DNA from: an uncultured Roseovarius sp.
GTDB taxonomy: Bacteria > Pseudomonadota > Alphaproteobacteria > Rhodobacterales > Rhodobacteraceae
Direction: 5' to 3'
DNA length: 58,669 nt
NCBI RefSeq assembly: GCF_947259555.1
Contig: NZ_CAMYMD010000053.1
Coordinates: 1-58,669, forward strand
The notes below the pieces were generated by a model. It was given only the letters and a program-made list of their open reading frames with translations, ran no database searches and had not been told where the DNA came from. The position numbers and the translations under genes were made by a program. Below are positions 18,202 through 26,213 of this stretch, piece by piece (position 1 is the stretch's first letter; every line of letters starts with the position of its first letter).

Positions 18202-18235
18202 ACAAAATGGCCGCGGGCGTGTGCCGCGGCCATTC
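18202..18235 (-). terminator. Terminator after the flp pilin gene
   Basis: AATGGCCGCGG (18206-18216) pairs with CCGCGGCCATT (18224-18234). On the minus strand the stem is followed by TTTGTA. It lies 37 bases past the pilin stop and probably lets abundant pilin mRNA stop before cpaB with some read-through. Confidence 0.75.
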
Positions 18236-18271
18236 TGTTTGTAATCTTGAGGCCGATGGCCTGAGCAAGAC

Positions 18272-18481
18272 TTATTCGTTGGCGAAGCCGAGCGTACCCA
18301 GATCAGCCGCAGTCGTGCCCGACATCTCGGTGTCGATGGCGGTTGCGAGGCCGGTGATGCCGGTGTTGACAGATGCCACGCCGGCAATGCCCAGGCCCAC
18401 GACTGCTGCGGTCAGAACGACCCAGTCAACTGTAACGGCGCCGTCTTCGTCTTTCGAGAAGTTTTTGATGAATTTGATCAT
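18272..18481 (-). CDS. flp: Flp-type type IVb pilin
   Basis: 69-residue major pilin candidate. The leader MIKFIKNFSKDEDG ends in Gly and is followed by the hydrophobic AVTVDWVVLTAAVVGLGIAG, the TadV cleavage layout. The classical Flp motif has Glu-Tyr at +5/+6 of the mature protein; here these are Asp-Trp. The start at 18481 is set by GGAGGG 7 bases upstream; the frame is open to 18496. Head of the tad locus with its own terminator downstream. Confidence 0.88.
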   Translation of the reverse strand: MIKFIKNFSKDEDGAVTVDWVVLTAAVVGLGIAGVASVNTGITGLATAIDTEMSGTTAADLGTLGFANE

Positions 18482-18837
18482 TGTTGGTCCCTCCAAAGGA
18501 TCAGTTTACTGTGTTGTCACACCCGCTTCAGTTCCGGACCCCTCATTTTTTTTGGCCCGTTGCCGTCGTGGTGTGATTACATATAGCCAGCCAATTCAGG
18601 CGGGATTTTGGCGTGATTGGTGCGATTTTCGAGAAGATTAAGTTTTTGAGAAGAAAATTGTTAAGCGTCTGAAAGTAAACAAAAGTTAGGAAGGATATCT
18701 TTTGATAGCAATCTTTTGCGTGTGAATTGTGGCGCAAATGGCGCGCGGCCTGACCTGCTTTCGCATACAATACTGGCTTGGGATATGGATTTTTGCGATA
18801 CTATGGACAAAGAGACAGAGGCAGAGCAGAGCCCGCT
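18482..18837. promoter_or_regulatory. Divergent, AT-rich promoter region of flp and the lytic transglycosylase
   Basis: A 356-base gap, notably AT-rich between about 18600 and 18720 (poly-A/T tracts such as AGAAGAAAATTG), between the leftward pilin gene and the rightward transglycosylase gene. It must hold the pilin promoter. I see isolated TTAA half-sites at about 18640 and 18661 but not the TTAA-N7-TTAA spacing of CtrA boxes, and no confident -35/-10 pair. No gene is evident. Confidence 0.5.
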
Positions 18838-19644
18838 ATGAAATTTTTAAGTCTTTTCCTGTCTGCTGCGATTCTCGCGGCGCCTCTTGCTGCGCAAGAA
18901 CCTAAACCCTTTCCCGATTTTACATTCAAGCGGGAAAAGGCCCCCGCGGCCGGTGCGCGGCGCAAGCCATTGGTGCAGATCAAACCTGACGAGAGCCGCG
19001 CACGGGTCGAACCGCGCGCAACCGGCACAGCGCCAAAATCGCCGCGCGTGGCCGACTACGGATGGTTCTGGACAAATGTCCCACCAGAGCGCGCGACGGA
19101 TAGTGCTCTGCGCCTGCGTGCCGCGATGGAGCATCTGGCGCGTCCGCCCGCCGGAGAGGCCGTCAACGTCCCGCGCTTGCAGGCGGTGCAGGCGATTGCG
19201 CTGTCGGAAGGCCAGCACATCCTGCGCGAAACCATCGGCACGCAAATTTCCCCGGCGCTGGTTCTGGCGGTGATCGCTGTCGAGTCGTCGGGGCGACCGG
19301 CGGCGGTCAGCGGGGCAGGGGCACAGGGCCTTATGCAGCTGATGCCCGATACGGCCCGCCGTTTTGGTGTGACCGACAGCCTGTCGCCCGCACAGAATAT
19401 TCGTGGCGGCGTCGCCTACCTCAACTGGCTGATGGGAGAGTTTGACGGCGATGTGGTGCTGGCACTCGCCGGGTACAACGCGGGTGAGAATGCGGTGAAA
19501 CAGCATGACGGCGTACCGCCCTATGCCGAGACCCGGGATTATATTCCCAAGGTTCTGGCGGCCTACGAGGTCGCGCGCGGTTTGTGCAAGACCAAGCCGG
19601 AATTGATCACCGATGCCTGCGCGCTCAATCTTGCACTGAACTGA
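18838..19644 (+). CDS. Lytic transglycosylase (SLT domain), secreted
   Basis: 268 residues. The ATG at 18838 is chosen because MKFLSLFLSAAILAAPLAAQ is a signal peptide (cleavage after ALAA-like site); the frame is open to 18778. The C-terminal half is a family 1 SLT domain: catalytic Glu in VIAVESSGRP, GAQGLMQLMPDTARRFGV, NIRGGVAYLNWLM and LALAGYNAGENAV. Cleaves peptidoglycan glycan strands in the periplasm. It faces away from the pilin gene; a role in letting the pilus cross the wall is possible but only positional. Confidence 0.9.
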   Translation: MKFLSLFLSAAILAAPLAAQEPKPFPDFTFKREKAPAAGARRKPLVQIKPDESRARVEPRATGTAPKSPRVADYGWFWTNVPPERATDSALRLRAAMEHLARPPAGEAVNVPRLQAVQAIALSEGQHILRETIGTQISPALVLAVIAVESSGRPAAVSGAGAQGLMQLMPDTARRFGVTDSLSPAQNIRGGVAYLNWLMGEFDGDVVLALAGYNAGENAVKQHDGVPPYAETRDYIPKVLAAYEVARGLCKTKPELITDACALNLALN

Positions 19645-19671
19645 GGGCCGGGCAATCCGCTTGCCCGACCC
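19645..19671. terminator. Bidirectional hairpin between convergent genes
   Basis: GGGCCGGGCAA / TTGCCCGACCC forms a long stem (one internal mismatch) with loop TCCGC between the transglycosylase stop and the CoA-transferase B stop. Tail on the + strand is GCACGTCTTTT. Probable shared terminator. Confidence 0.5.
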
Positions 19672-19681
19672 GCACGTCTTT

Positions 19682-20311
19682 TCAGTTGACGATGGTCGCC
19701 TCGGTCGCGGCGCGCAACTCGTCTTCGCTCACACCCTCGGCGGTCTCGACGATCTTGAGGCCACCCTCCACCACATCAAGTACACCGAGATTGGTGATGA
19801 TCCGGTTGACCACCCCGGTGCCGGTCAGCGGCAGGGTGCAGGCCTTGAGCAGCTTGCTGTCGCCATGCTTGTTGGTGTGATCCATCACCACCACCACGCG
19901 GCGCACGCCCGCGACCAGGTCCATCGCACCGCCCATGCCCTTGACCAGTTTGCCGGGGATCATCCAGTTGGCGAGATCGCCATTCTCGGCGACTTCCATC
20001 GCACCGAGAATTGCCATCGCGATCTTGCCACCCCGGATCATGCCAAAGGATAGGGCACTGTCAAAATAGCTGGTGTGGGGCAATTCGGTGATGGTCTGCT
20101 TGCCCGCGTTGATCAGGTCCGGGTCTTCGGTGCCCGCGACCGGAAACGGCCCCATGCCCAGCATTCCGTTTTCCGATTGCAGCGTGACATGCACGCCCTC
20201 GGGGATGAAATTGGGCACCAGTGTCGGGATGCCGATCCCGAGATTGACATAGGTGCCGTCCTCAAGTTCCTGCGCCGCACGCGCTGCCATCTGATTGCGA
20301 TCCCAGGGCAT
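19682..20311 (-). CDS. 3-oxoacid CoA-transferase subunit B
   Basis: 209-residue beta subunit of a succinyl-CoA:3-ketoacid (or acetoacetate) CoA-transferase. The catalytic glutamate is in [14 protein letters not shown], the SENG signature of class I CoA-transferase B subunits; [11 protein letters not shown] precedes it and [17 protein letters not shown] follows. Two bases after the A subunit gene, so translated as a pair. Activates acetoacetate, or in related enzymes 3-oxoadipate (PcaJ); no ketoadipate genes are nearby, so ScoB/AtoA type is favoured. Confidence 0.9.
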   Translation of the reverse strand: MPWDRNQMAARAAQELEDGTYVNLGIGIPTLVPNFIPEGVHVTLQSENGMLGMGPFPVAGTEDPDLINAGKQTITELPHTSYFDSALSFGMIRGGKIAMAILGAMEVAENGDLANWMIPGKLVKGMGGAMDLVAGVRRVVVVMDHTNKHGDSKLLKACTLPLTGTGVVNRIITNLGVLDVVEGGLKIVETAEGVSEDELRAATEATIVN

Positions 20312-20313
20312 GA

Positions 20314-21009
20314 TCAGGCCTCCCTTACAGTGCGTTGTTCGATGCGTTTCTCATGCTCGCCCTGGATCAGGCGATGCACATAGATGCCGGGCAGGTGAAT
20401 GTGATCGGGGTCCAGCTCGCCGGGTTCGACGATCTCCTCGACCTCCATGATGCAGGTCTTGCCGCACATTGCCGCCGGCGGGTTGAAGTTGCGCGCGGTC
20501 TTGCGGAAGATGCAGTTGCCGGTGGTATCGGCCTTCCACGCCTTGACGATCGAGAGATCGGCAAAGATGCCGCGCTCCAGAATATAGGTCTCGCCGTCGA
20601 ATTCCTTGTGTTCCTTGCCCTCGGCGATCTGTGTGCCCACCCCGGTCTTGGTGTAGAAGCCGGGTATGCCACAGCCACCGGCGCGCATACGCTCGGCCAG
20701 CGTCCCCTGCGGGTTGAATTCCAGCTCTAGCTCACCGCTCAGATATTGACGCATGAATTCGGCATTCTCGCCCACATAGGACGACATCATTTTGCTGACC
20801 TGTTTGGTCTGCAGCAGAATGCCGATACCGAAATCATCGACGCCCGCATTGTTGGACGCGAATGTCAGGTTCTTGACGCCTGAGTCGCGGATTGCCGCCA
20901 AGAGCAGTTCGGGGATGCCGCAGAGCCCAAAGCCGCCTGCTGCAATCAGCATGTCGTCTTGCAAGAGCCCGTCAAGAGCCTCTGCGGCCGAGCCATATAC
21001 TTTTTTCAT
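20314..21009 (-). CDS. 3-oxoacid CoA-transferase subunit A
   Basis: 231-residue alpha subunit. [16 protein letters not shown] matches the GGFG(L/I)CG(I/V)PE signature of class I CoA-transferase A subunits; [15 protein letters not shown] and [13 protein letters not shown] are further family blocks. The ATG at 21009 is chosen because GGAGGAG stands just upstream; the frame continues to 21039. Forms the heterotetramer with the downstream B subunit. Confidence 0.9.
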   Translation of the reverse strand: MKKVYGSAAEALDGLLQDDMLIAAGGFGLCGIPELLLAAIRDSGVKNLTFASNNAGVDDFGIGILLQTKQVSKMMSSYVGENAEFMRQYLSGELELEFNPQGTLAERMRAGGCGIPGFYTKTGVGTQIAEGKEHKEFDGETYILERGIFADLSIVKAWKADTTGNCIFRKTARNFNPPAAMCGKTCIMEVEEIVEPGELDPDHIHLPGIYVHRLIQGEHEKRIEQRTVREA

Positions 21010-21188
21010 CTTTAAACTCCTCCTGAAGTTTTCCGACACCCGTATCGGGCGGATCGCCCCCTCGTGTCAACGCGCGTGCCGCCGCATCGCAGCGAAATAC
21101 GGATTACTACGTAGCGCACACGCCAAGCCCCGCTTTCCGGCCAAGAAAGCGACGCGAAATTTGTTTAGGTTTTCCAGGTCGCCTCGCG

Positions 21189-23825
21189 TCAGCCGGTTTT
21201 CTTTTTGGCAGTGGTTTTTTTGGCGGCAGGCTTTTTCGCCGCCTTACGCGGCTTGCCCGTCTTGGCGGATTTCTCGGCGATGAGTTCAACCGCCATCTCC
21301 GGCGTTACATCCTCGGGCTGTACATCCTTGGGTAGCGTGGCGTTGACCTTGCCCCATTTCACATAGGCACCGTAGCGCCCGTCCATGATGTTGATCGGCC
21401 CGCCTTCCTTGGGGTGCTCACCCAGTTCGCGCAGTGGCTTGGCGGCAGCACGCCCGCGCCCGCCGGGATTGGCGCGCTTGGCGGCCAGTAATTCCACCGC
21501 CCGGTTCATACCGATTTCGAACACATCCGACGGGTCCTTGAGATTGGCATAGACGGGTTTGGCGTCCTCGGGTCCTTGGTGCATGATATACGGGCCGAAG
21601 CGGCCGAAATTCGATTTGACCATGCCGCCCTCGGGGTGCTCGCCCACCTCGCGCGGTAGGCTCAGCAGGGTCAGCGCCTTTTCAAGCGTCATTTCCTCGG
21701 CCTTCCAGCCCTTGGGCAGGCTGGCGCGGTCTGGTTTCTTGTTCTCTTCGGTCGCCTCGCCGCGCTGCACGTAAGGGCCGAACCGGCCAGAGCGCAGGGA
21801 AATCTCGTTGCCGTTCTCGTCCTCGCCGAGGATGCGGTCGCCGTTTTCCGCCGCATCGCCGCCGATGGGGCGGGTGTAGCGGCATTCGGGGTAGTTGCCG
21901 CAGCCGACGAACCCGCCCGAGCGCGAGGTCTTGAGGTGCAACTGCCCGGTGCCGCAGAGCGGGCATTGGCGCGGGTCGCCGCCATCCTCGCGCGGGGGGT
22001 AGAGTGTGGGGGCGAGCGCGTCGTCGAGCACGTCGAGCACCTCGGAGATCCTGAGCTCCGATGTCTCGGCGATCGCCGCCGAGAAATCGCGCCAGAAGCG
22101 AGACAGGATCTCCTTGTAATCCGCCTCGCCCGCGCTCACCCGGTCGAGATCCTCTTCGAGATTGGCGGTGAATTCATAGCCCACATATTTGCGAAAGAAA
22201 TTGATCAGGAAGATCGTAACGATCCGCCCCTTGTCTTCGGGGTAGAGCCGGTTCTGTTCCTTGCGGACATATTCGCGGTCCTGGATCGTGCCGAGCACGC
22301 TGGCATAGGTCGAGGGGCGACCGATGCCCAGCTCTTCCATCTTCTTTACCAGCGTCGCCTCGGTATAGCGGGGCGGGGGCTGAGTGAAATGCTGCAGGCT
22401 TAGGACGGATTCATTCTCTGACAGCACGGCAGTTGGGTTCTCGGCCCCGTCCTGCGCCTTGGCGAATTCGGGACGCAGCGAGGAGTTGGCAAAGATCGCC
22501 TTGTCGCCCTGCATGATCTGCGGCAGGCGGCGGTCGTCATCGTCGCCCACGACATCGTCGCGGCCCTCTTCATAGATCTTGAGAAAGCCGTCGAAGAGCA
22601 TGACCTGACCGGTGGCGCGCAAGCCCACCTGACCGTCCTCGCTGCCGATCTCGACCGTGGTGCGCTCCAGCCGTGCAGCGGCCATCTGACAGGCGAGCGT
22701 GCGTTTCCAGATCAGATCGTAGAGCTTGCGCTGATCGGCGTCGGTGCTCTTGATCTTGCCCGCGTCGCGCGTCATCTCGGTGGGGCGGATGCATTCATGT
22801 GCTTCCTGCGCGTTCTTGGCCTTGTTCTTGTACATCCGCGGGCTTTTGGGCAGGTAGTCTTCGCCGTAGCGGTCCTTGATCGCGTCGCGCGCGGACATCA
22901 CCGCCTCGGGGGCCATGTCGATGCCGTCGGTCCGCATATAGGTGATATAGCCCGCCTCATAGAGGCGCTGTGCTGCACTCATGCATTGCTTGGCCCCCAT
23001 GCCGAACTTGCGGCTCGCCTCCTGTTGCAGGGTCGATGTCATGAACGGGGCCGAGGGGTTGCGGGTGCCAGGCTTGGCCTCGACCGACGTAACAGACAGG
23101 GCGCGTGAGGACACCGCCTGCACGGCCATTTCGGCCTGCGTCGCGTTTTCCAGATCGTATTTGTCGAGCTTCTTGCCCGCCAGGGTGACCAACCGTGCCT
23201 CGAACTCCTGGCCGCGCGGGGTGGCGAGCAGGGCCTTCACGGACCAGTATTCACGCGCGTTGAACGCCTCGATCTCCATCTCGCGCTCGACGATGAGGCG
23301 CAGGCAGACCGATTGCACGCGCCCCGCCGAGCGCGCGCCGGGCAGTTTGCGCCAAAGCACCGGGGAGAGGTTGAAGCCAACGAGATAATCGAGCGCGCGG
23401 CGTGCCAGATAGGCCTCGACCAGCGGCGCGTCGACCTGCCGGGGGTTTTGCATCGCCTCGGTGACGGCGGTCTTGGTGATCGCGTTGAACACCACGCGGC
23501 TTACGGGCGTGTCCTTCTTGATCGCCTTGCGCTTGCGCAGGGTTTCCTCGAGATGCCAGCTGATCGCCTCGCCCTCGCGGTCGGGGTCGGTGGCGAGAAT
23601 GAGGGCATTGTCATCCTTGAGCGCGTCGGCGATGGCCTTGACGTGCTTGCGGCTGTCAGCGCCCACTTCCCATGTCATGTCGAAGCCGTTTTCAGGATCG
23701 ACCGAGCCGTCCTTGGGCGGCAGGTCGCGCACGTGCCCATAGCTTGCCAGAACCGTGTAGCCATCGCCCAGATACTTGTTGATCGTCTTGGCTTTGGCGG
23801 GCGATTCGACAACGACTACGGGCAT
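21189..23825 (-). CDS. topA: DNA topoisomerase I
   Basis: 878-residue type IA topoisomerase that relaxes negative supercoils. The ATG at 23825 follows AAGGAG and starts the family's MPVVVVESPAKAKTI Toprim opening; the frame is open to 23882. The Toprim acidic triad DPDREGEA is visible, as is the active-site tyrosine in GYITYMRTDG. One Zn ribbon follows (CPLCGTG...CGNYPEC), then several topo C-terminal repeats (GRFGPYI type), and a Lys/Ala-rich tail typical of alphaproteobacterial TopA. 92 bases downstream of dprA. Confidence 0.95.
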   Translation of the reverse strand: MPVVVVESPAKAKTINKYLGDGYTVLASYGHVRDLPPKDGSVDPENGFDMTWEVGADSRKHVKAIADALKDDNALILATDPDREGEAISWHLEETLRKRKAIKKDTPVSRVVFNAITKTAVTEAMQNPRQVDAPLVEAYLARRALDYLVGFNLSPVLWRKLPGARSAGRVQSVCLRLIVEREMEIEAFNAREYWSVKALLATPRGQEFEARLVTLAGKKLDKYDLENATQAEMAVQAVSSRALSVTSVEAKPGTRNPSAPFMTSTLQQEASRKFGMGAKQCMSAAQRLYEAGYITYMRTDGIDMAPEAVMSARDAIKDRYGEDYLPKSPRMYKNKAKNAQEAHECIRPTEMTRDAGKIKSTDADQRKLYDLIWKRTLACQMAAARLERTTVEIGSEDGQVGLRATGQVMLFDGFLKIYEEGRDDVVGDDDDRRLPQIMQGDKAIFANSSLRPEFAKAQDGAENPTAVLSENESVLSLQHFTQPPPRYTEATLVKKMEELGIGRPSTYASVLGTIQDREYVRKEQNRLYPEDKGRIVTIFLINFFRKYVGYEFTANLEEDLDRVSAGEADYKEILSRFWRDFSAAIAETSELRISEVLDVLDDALAPTLYPPREDGGDPRQCPLCGTGQLHLKTSRSGGFVGCGNYPECRYTRPIGGDAAENGDRILGEDENGNEISLRSGRFGPYVQRGEATEENKKPDRASLPKGWKAEEMTLEKALTLLSLPREVGEHPEGGMVKSNFGRFGPYIMHQGPEDAKPVYANLKDPSDVFEIGMNRAVELLAAKRANPGGRGRAAAKPLRELGEHPKEGGPINIMDGRYGAYVKWGKVNATLPKDVQPEDVTPEMAVELIAEKSAKTGKPRKAAKKPAAKKTTAKKKTG

Positions 23826-23917
23826 GGGCACTCCTTCCGACTCTGGTGGCGGCTTATGGCGGCGCAACATGTGTGCTGACAAGGGGAATTGTCAATGTGA
23901 CCAACATTCGAGCGGTT

Positions 23918-25060
23918 TCAGCGCGTGAGAGAGAGCAATCCACCGGGCTGGCGCATGATCTGTCCGTCGAGTTCCAGATCCACCAGAACGGGAGCGACGG
24001 CATGTGCCGGCGTGCCAAGATCTCGGATCAACTGATCCTCGGCCAAGGGCGACGGGCCGAGACGTTGCAGGATCTGCTGATGCAGCGCGGCGGTGTCGCG
24101 CAGGCTGCGGGCGGGGGGCTCCGGCGTGGCTTCCAGAGGCATTTCCGCCTGTGTTTCCTGAGGTTTGTGCGTTGGCAGCGCCTCGATCACGTCGGCGGCG
24201 TTGCGCACCAGTGTGGCGCCGTCGCGAATGAGCATGTTGCACCCGCTGGCGCGGGCGTCGATGGGATGGCCGGGCACGGCGAGCACCTCGCGACCCTGGT
24301 CGAGGGCGGTGCGGGCGGTGATCAGAGACCCGGATTTAGCGGCGGCCTCGACCACGACCACAGCATGTGCCAATCCGCTGATCAGGCGGTTGCGCCCGGG
24401 GAAGTGGCGGGCCTGCGGGATGAGGCCGATGGGCTGTTCCGACAGGCGCAGGCCGGTCTTGAGGATATCGCCTGCGAGGGTGGTATTCTCGGCGGGGTAG
24501 ATCACGTCGACGCCGCCGGCCATGACGGCGACGGTGCCGCCCTTGAGGCTGGCCAGATGGGCGGCGGTATCGACGCCGCGGGCGAGGCCGGAGACAATGA
24601 CATAGCCCTGCTCGGACAGCTCTGCCGCCAGTGACCGGGCCATGCGGGTGCCCAGCGACGAGGCGTTGCGCGCGCCCACGACGGCGACGATGGGGCGGTC
24701 GAGCACGGCGAGGTCGCCCATCACCCAGAGGATCGGCGGGGCGTCGGACAGATCGCGTAAGGCCTTGGGATACTTGGCATCTGCGTAGGTGAGCATCATT
24801 GCGCCCGCCGCGTGCCCCGCGCGCAATTCAGCCTCGGCCACGCCCGCAGGGCAGGGGATGTAATCGGTGACACCGGCGGCGCGGGCGACGTCGGGCAGGG
24901 CGTCGAGCGCCGCCTGGGCGGTGCCGTGTTCGGAGATCAGCCGGTGAAAGGTTGCCGGGCCGACCCGGCGGGAGCGCAAGAGGCGAAGCCAGGACACCCG
25001 ATCATCTTCCGTGGTGGGTGGGAGTGGGGGGTGAGTGGAAGGATGTGTATCCTCGGGCAT
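23918..25060 (-). CDS. dprA: DNA-processing protein DprA
   Basis: Loads RecA onto incoming single-stranded DNA in transformation. 380 residues. A SAM-like N-terminal part (about 15-75) is followed by the Rossmann-like DprA core with VVGARNASSLGTRMARSLA, GLARGVDTAAH, GGVDVIYPAEN, and RNRLISGLAHAVVVVEAAAKSGSLITA. The C-terminal winged helix (HQQILQRLGPSPLAEDQLIRDL) is the DML1-like domain. Intact and followed by topA, a common alphaproteobacterial pairing. Confidence 0.94.
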   Translation of the reverse strand: MPEDTHPSTHPPLPPTTEDDRVSWLRLLRSRRVGPATFHRLISEHGTAQAALDALPDVARAAGVTDYIPCPAGVAEAELRAGHAAGAMMLTYADAKYPKALRDLSDAPPILWVMGDLAVLDRPIVAVVGARNASSLGTRMARSLAAELSEQGYVIVSGLARGVDTAAHLASLKGGTVAVMAGGVDVIYPAENTTLAGDILKTGLRLSEQPIGLIPQARHFPGRNRLISGLAHAVVVVEAAAKSGSLITARTALDQGREVLAVPGHPIDARASGCNMLIRDGATLVRNAADVIEALPTHKPQETQAEMPLEATPEPPARSLRDTAALHQQILQRLGPSPLAEDQLIRDLGTPAHAVAPVLVDLELDGQIMRQPGGLLSLTR

Positions 25061-25209
25061 CCGTGACCTCGCCTACTTGCAGGATCATGGATAGCGCGGG
25101 CAAGGTTAATGCCCGGTAAACCGAAATCGGGTGAGTCGCGGGTTTTTCGGGGATTTCGGCTAAGTATCTGAAATGTAGTGTTAATTAATTTTACTGCGGG
25201 ATCCGGGTA

Positions 25210-25250
25210 CTGTCTGTTTCGCGTCGGCATCCTGTCTGTACCGCGTCGGT
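25210..25250. repeat. Tandem duplication, 22-base period
   Basis: CTGTCTGTTTCGCGTCGGC at 25210-25228 is followed at 25232-25250 by CTGTCTGTACCGCGTCGGT, three differences in 19 bases. A similar CTGTAGCGCGCCGGTGGCGG occurs at about 37332 near the other composite repeat. Confidence 0.7.
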
Positions 25251-25340
25251 GGCGGGGGCAGGGGGGTGCTGAGGGGGCCGGTCGTGACCGGGGCGCGCGG
25301 TGCGGGCACGCGATGGCAAGGCTCGCGCGGCCGGCGCCTC

Positions 25341-25433
25341 GGGCGGGATATGGATATTTTTGGCAAGATGAATGCGGGCGCAGGTGGCCCGGCTCGGGTG
25401 TCGGTGCTGTGGGTATTTTGGCACAGGTGAGGG
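25341..25433 (+). repeat. Composite intergenic repeat, copy A
   Basis: Unit 1 (25341-25372) contains GGATATTTTTGGCAAGATGA preceded by GGGCGGGATAT; it matches copy B (37368-37399) at 31 of 32 positions. Unit 2 (about 25411-25433, GTATTTTGGCACAGGTGAGG) follows about 60 bases later and resembles unit 2 of copy B. Same orientation in both. Confidence 0.8.
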
Positions 25434-25621
25434 GGCGCGCGATGGCTGCTCTCGACCGCTTCCCCGATCATGTCGGCGGCGTGCATTTTTCTTGTCCCCG
25501 ATCTTGGTGCTCAGGTCGGATTTGTGTGATCGCGAGAAAACGTTTCCTGGTCTTGCTCTTTCCGGGGTGTCTTGTGTCGCCCTTTTTCATTCGCAGCCAA
25601 AACATGTCCATGTTTTTCGAG

Positions 25622-25647
25622 GGAACCAGATCGACGCTGGTTGCGTT
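25622..25647 (+). promoter_or_regulatory. Predicted EcfG promoter for the PLDc_N gene
   Basis: GGAAC at 25622-25626, 17-base spacer, CGTT at 25644-25647: exact match to the alphaproteobacterial EcfG consensus. Start of transcription would be near 25655, about 85 bases before the ATG at 25739. Confidence 0.75.
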
Positions 25648-25738
25648 GCACAAAGGAGCACGTCGCGCGGTCTCGCCTGTCAAGAGACGTTCTGCCGACA
25701 CCACGCGCGAGCGACCGGAAAACGGAAAAGGAGACCAA

Positions 25739-25918
25739 ATGCTCGAAGTGACAGGAATTGGCGGGATCATTCTATTGATCCTCGATGTCTGGGCGATCGT
25801 GTCCGTGATCGGGTCTGCGGAAAGCACGGGCAAGAAAGTGCTCTGGGTCCTGCTGGTCCTTTTGCTGCCGCTTCTGGGCTTCATCATCTGGCTCGTCGTC
25901 GGGCCACGTTCGGTCTAG
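25739..25918 (+). CDS. PLDc_N domain small membrane protein (59 aa)
   Basis: MLEVTGIGGIILLILDVWAI opens a 59-residue protein with two membrane helices: the first, a short turn with Lys-Lys (STGKKVLWVLL), then the second with the LLPLLGFIIWLVVGPR motif. That P-x-x-G-x-I-x-W-x-x-x-GPR end is the signature of the PLDc_N domain found before phospholipase D in cardiolipin synthases and also as stand-alone proteins. AAAAGGAG lies 6 bases upstream. The true phospholipase D follows 295 bases downstream, so the split pair may work together; that is inference. Confidence 0.85.
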   Translation: MLEVTGIGGIILLILDVWAIVSVIGSAESTGKKVLWVLLVLLLPLLGFIIWLVVGPRSV

Positions 25919-25982
25919 GAGGCGGCAAGGGCGGCGACCTGCGTGCGTCAAAACCGAGACCGACGAAATGCCCCGCGCGACG

Positions 25983-26007
25983 GGAACTTTTCCCGCCCTT
26001 AGCCGTT
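25983..26007 (+). promoter_or_regulatory. Predicted EcfG promoter upstream of phospholipase D
   Basis: GGAAC (25983-25987), 16-base spacer, CGTT (26004-26007). It is 65 bases past the PLDc_N stop and about 205 bases before the phospholipase D ATG, so the leader would be unusually long. Confidence 0.62.
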
Positions 26008-26213
26008 AGTTTGACGACGTCAGCCAAACATATGCTGGTTCAGCCCAGGTCACATCTGCCCCCATTCTACTGACCCGGGGTCGGTCGCCGATACCATCGG
26101 GTGCCTGGCCGCCGTCCCTGAAAGTGCGGTCCTTTCCAGGCCGCACCCGACCCGCCCGCGCGAGGAATGATTTCTGGACGTGCAGGAGGCGAACAACACG
26201 TAATAGCGAGATC

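Larger units (their letters stand above)
25061..25738. other. 678-base gene-free region with repeats and a stress promoter
   Basis: No convincing gene: open frames across it have no RBS or domain. It contains a 22-base tandem duplication (25210-25250), copy A of the composite repeat (25341-25433), and an EcfG promoter (25622-25647) for the small gene at 25739. Base composition shifts from G-rich (25240-25340) to balanced after 25500. Confidence 0.7.

Noticed and set aside
18600..18680. CtrA box upstream of the pilin
   Set aside because: TTAA half-sites are present but about 19 bases apart, not the 7-base spacing of CtrA sites.
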